Source of the DNA: Thermococcus sibiricus MM 739
GTDB lineage: Archaea > Methanobacteriota_B > Thermococci > Thermococcales > Thermococcaceae
Assembly (NCBI RefSeq): GCF_000022545.1
Contig: NC_012883.1
Coordinates: 1,108,276-1,172,275, forward strand
Length of the DNA: 64,000 bases
Reading direction: 5' to 3'
The notes beneath the pieces are model-generated. The model was not told the DNA's origin. It did no database searches and saw nothing but the letters and a program-made list of their open reading frames with translations. The first letter of the stretch is position 1. Each line of letters starts with the position of its first letter. Both the position numbers and the translations under genes were made by a program. This document shows, in pieces, positions 62,674-64,000 of the stretch.

Positions 62674-63659
62674 CCAATCACCCCCAAGATGTCTATCGCT
62701 AATAATATTGCCCCTATCATACTTGCAGGCAGTATTCTGCTCCAGAATAAATTAACAGCTTGAGTCACTCTAAGTCTTCCTGTAATGGCCCTGAATAGAC
62801 TCATGCTAACAAAGAGTATCACAAAGACTTTTATTGTGTGAAAGACTAAATCCACCAGCATAGCTTCTATACCACTTATTCCTAAGTACTGACTCAGCCC
62901 CCACGGGAAGAACACTGCCACTACTAAACTGGCACTTGCATACTCTTTTAATGAATTGCTTAGTTTAAACAATGCCAAGTCTCTACCACTGTATTCTGCC
63001 ATAGGCCCTTCTGCAACCTCCGTCTCTGCCTCAGGAATATTGAAATAACCAACTTCAATCTCACTTGCGAGCCAAAAGATAAACACTATTAAAAGAACTA
63101 AACTGCCTACAATTGTCAATGGAGTTCCAATTTCCCATATATTGTGCTGGTAAAGTGTTTCAAGGCTAAAAGGTTTTTCTACATCAAGTTTGGCCAAACG
63201 CCACAATATTGCAAAGAGCCCAAGCATCATTGGTGCTTCTCTCGACGCTAGCATGATAACTTCTCTTTGAGCCCCTATTTGAGCATATGGAGAGCCTGAG
63301 CTTACTGCACCAATTACTCTTATGAAAGCTATTAATGCAAGTAGATAGATAAATACAAGTACATCTCCCTTTGTAGCAAGAATTGGGCCAAATCCAATCG
63401 GAGTGTATGCTAAAAGGGTTATTGATGCAGCTAACGCTAGGATTGGAGAAGCTTCAAACATCTTATTGGAATCCCTTGGGATTATTGATTCTTTACCAAC
63501 AAGTTTTAAGAAATCATAGAAAGGTTGAAGCAGAGGAGGGCCCACCCTTCTTTGCATTCTGGCAACTAATTTTCTGTCCAATCCATCCCAGACAAGGGAA
63601 ACGAAAGAGACGTAAATATAAACAGCAATTAACCCCACAGTAGTATAAAGAACGCTCAT
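62670..63659 (-). CDS. NuoH-like membrane subunit of second group 4 hydrogenase
   Basis: About 329 residues, eight transmembrane helices. It parallels MbhM: MQRRVGPPLLQPFYDFLKL, IGAQREVIMLASREAP, NIPEAETEVAEGPMAEYSGRDLA. ATG 63659 overlaps the large-subunit stop (ATGA); the longer frame from 63677 is rejected. It anchors the hydrogenase arm in the membrane. Confidence 0.88.
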   Translation of the reverse strand: MSVLYTTVGLIAVYIYVSFVSLVWDGLDRKLVARMQRRVGPPLLQPFYDFLKLVGKESIIPRDSNKMFEASPILALAASITLLAYTPIGFGPILATKGDVLVFIYLLALIAFIRVIGAVSSGSPYAQIGAQREVIMLASREAPMMLGLFAILWRLAKLDVEKPFSLETLYQHNIWEIGTPLTIVGSLVLLIVFIFWLASEIEVGYFNIPEAETEVAEGPMAEYSGRDLALFKLSNSLKEYASASLVVAVFFPWGLSQYLGISGIEAMLVDLVFHTIKVFVILFVSMSLFRAITGRLRVTQAVNLFWSRILPASMIGAILLAIDILGVIG

Positions 63660-64000
63660 AGTCTCACACCTCCACACGTACCCCCTACTGGTTCAGGCTT
63701 TACCTTTATATTTGGATTAATTTCTTTTGTCTTTTCTATTGAGGCTTTAAGCAAATCCTTTTCAGTCAATACTCTCTTTTTGCCTGTTTCCGAGTCTATG
63801 ATAGCAACTCTATCGGTACAGCTCAGGCATGGGTCAATTGATGCTATTGCTACTGGCACGTCTGCAAGCTGTTCTCCAACCAAAGCTCTTGCAACTGCAA
63901 ACAAGTTCGGAAAAGTGGGTTCTCTTGCCTTCCATTTTGCAGGTGTATCAGTTCCAGGATTTGCCCTTACATAGTGAATAGTTTCTCCCCTAGGAGCTTC
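63656..64000 (-). CDS. Large subunit of second group 4 [NiFe]-hydrogenase (partial)
   Basis: Last 114 codons of a NuoD/HycE-like protein, open to the right window edge. EAPRGETIHYVRANPGTD corresponds to the substrate-side loop, and DPCLSCTDRV gives the C-terminal NiFe cysteine pair, so it is catalytic. A tail of about 40 residues follows, ending GGTCGGVRL; tails of this kind are removed by maturation peptidases in some hydrogenases. The N-terminal cysteine pair is outside the window. Partner enzyme (formate or CO dehydrogenase, or none) cannot be seen. Confidence 0.85.
   Translation of the reverse strand, partial: EAPRGETIHYVRANPGTDTPAKWKAREPTFPNLFAVARALVGEQLADVPVAIASIDPCLSCTDRVAIIDSETGKKRVLTEKDLLKASIEKTKEINPNIKVKPEPVGGTCGGVRL

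Overview
The window is archaeal and fits the order Thermococcales, most likely a low-GC Thermococcus or a close relative. Evidence: ADP-dependent phosphofructokinase, a complete 14-gene Mbh [NiFe]-hydrogenase operon with a SurR-type upstream site, the archaeal mevalonate/prenyl set, archaeal ribosomal proteins (S3Ae, S15), KEOPS Pcc1, TATA promoters with GGTGA-type ribosome binding sites, and tRNA genes with encoded CCA. The species cannot be fixed from sequence alone.

Layout. 1-8251: a GC-rich partial glycosyltransferase at the left edge, a Toprim protein plus XerA-type recombinase, ADP-phosphofructokinase, a maleate isomerase-like protein, a MEMO protein, a decayed membrane-protein gene, and a HEPN/MNT pair translationally coupled to mevalonate kinase. 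8252-15453: the isoprenoid block (mevalonate kinase, isopentenyl phosphate kinase, type 2 IPP isomerase, RNase J, prenyl diphosphate synthase). An AT-rich pair of exported-protein genes interrupts it, and RNase J has a structured leader. 15655-25679: tRNA-Thr, a secreted Lon-like protease, a D-amino-acid PLP enzyme, a SagB-like nitroreductase, a cupin, uracil uptake and salvage, an Lrp regulator and the archaeal Ski2-like helicase ASH-Ski2.

25875-35680: mainly membrane and exported functions. A radical SAM/SPASM maturase (frameshifted) is followed by a gingipain (C25)-like membrane peptidase. Further on is a minus-strand operon of TasA/DUF1102-like surface proteins with its own SipW-type signal peptidase and two winged-helix regulators. 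36096-50359: biotin ECF transporter, JAMM protease, regulators, a ribosomal/RecJ-like/KEOPS operon, an orphan Cas6-like protein, N-glycan or lipid glycosylation genes including a HAD-glycosyltransferase fusion, dCMP deaminase, and an M48 peptidase with a BlaI-like repressor.

50463-64000: two divergent tRNA genes (Lys, Leu), an aminotransferase, glyoxylate reductase, a DUF72 protein, the complete mbhA-N operon, and the 3' end of a second membrane-bound group 4 [NiFe]-hydrogenase operon. Energy metabolism appears to be sugar or peptide fermentation with ferredoxin reoxidised by H2 evolution coupled to ion pumping. No CRISPR array or intact insertion sequence was seen.

Most notable: the radical SAM/C25-like peptidase pair, the surface-fibre operon with dedicated peptidase, the switch-like leader of RNase J, the Cas6 homologue lacking the known catalytic triad, and two single-base frameshifts in A-runs that hide the true starts of genes.
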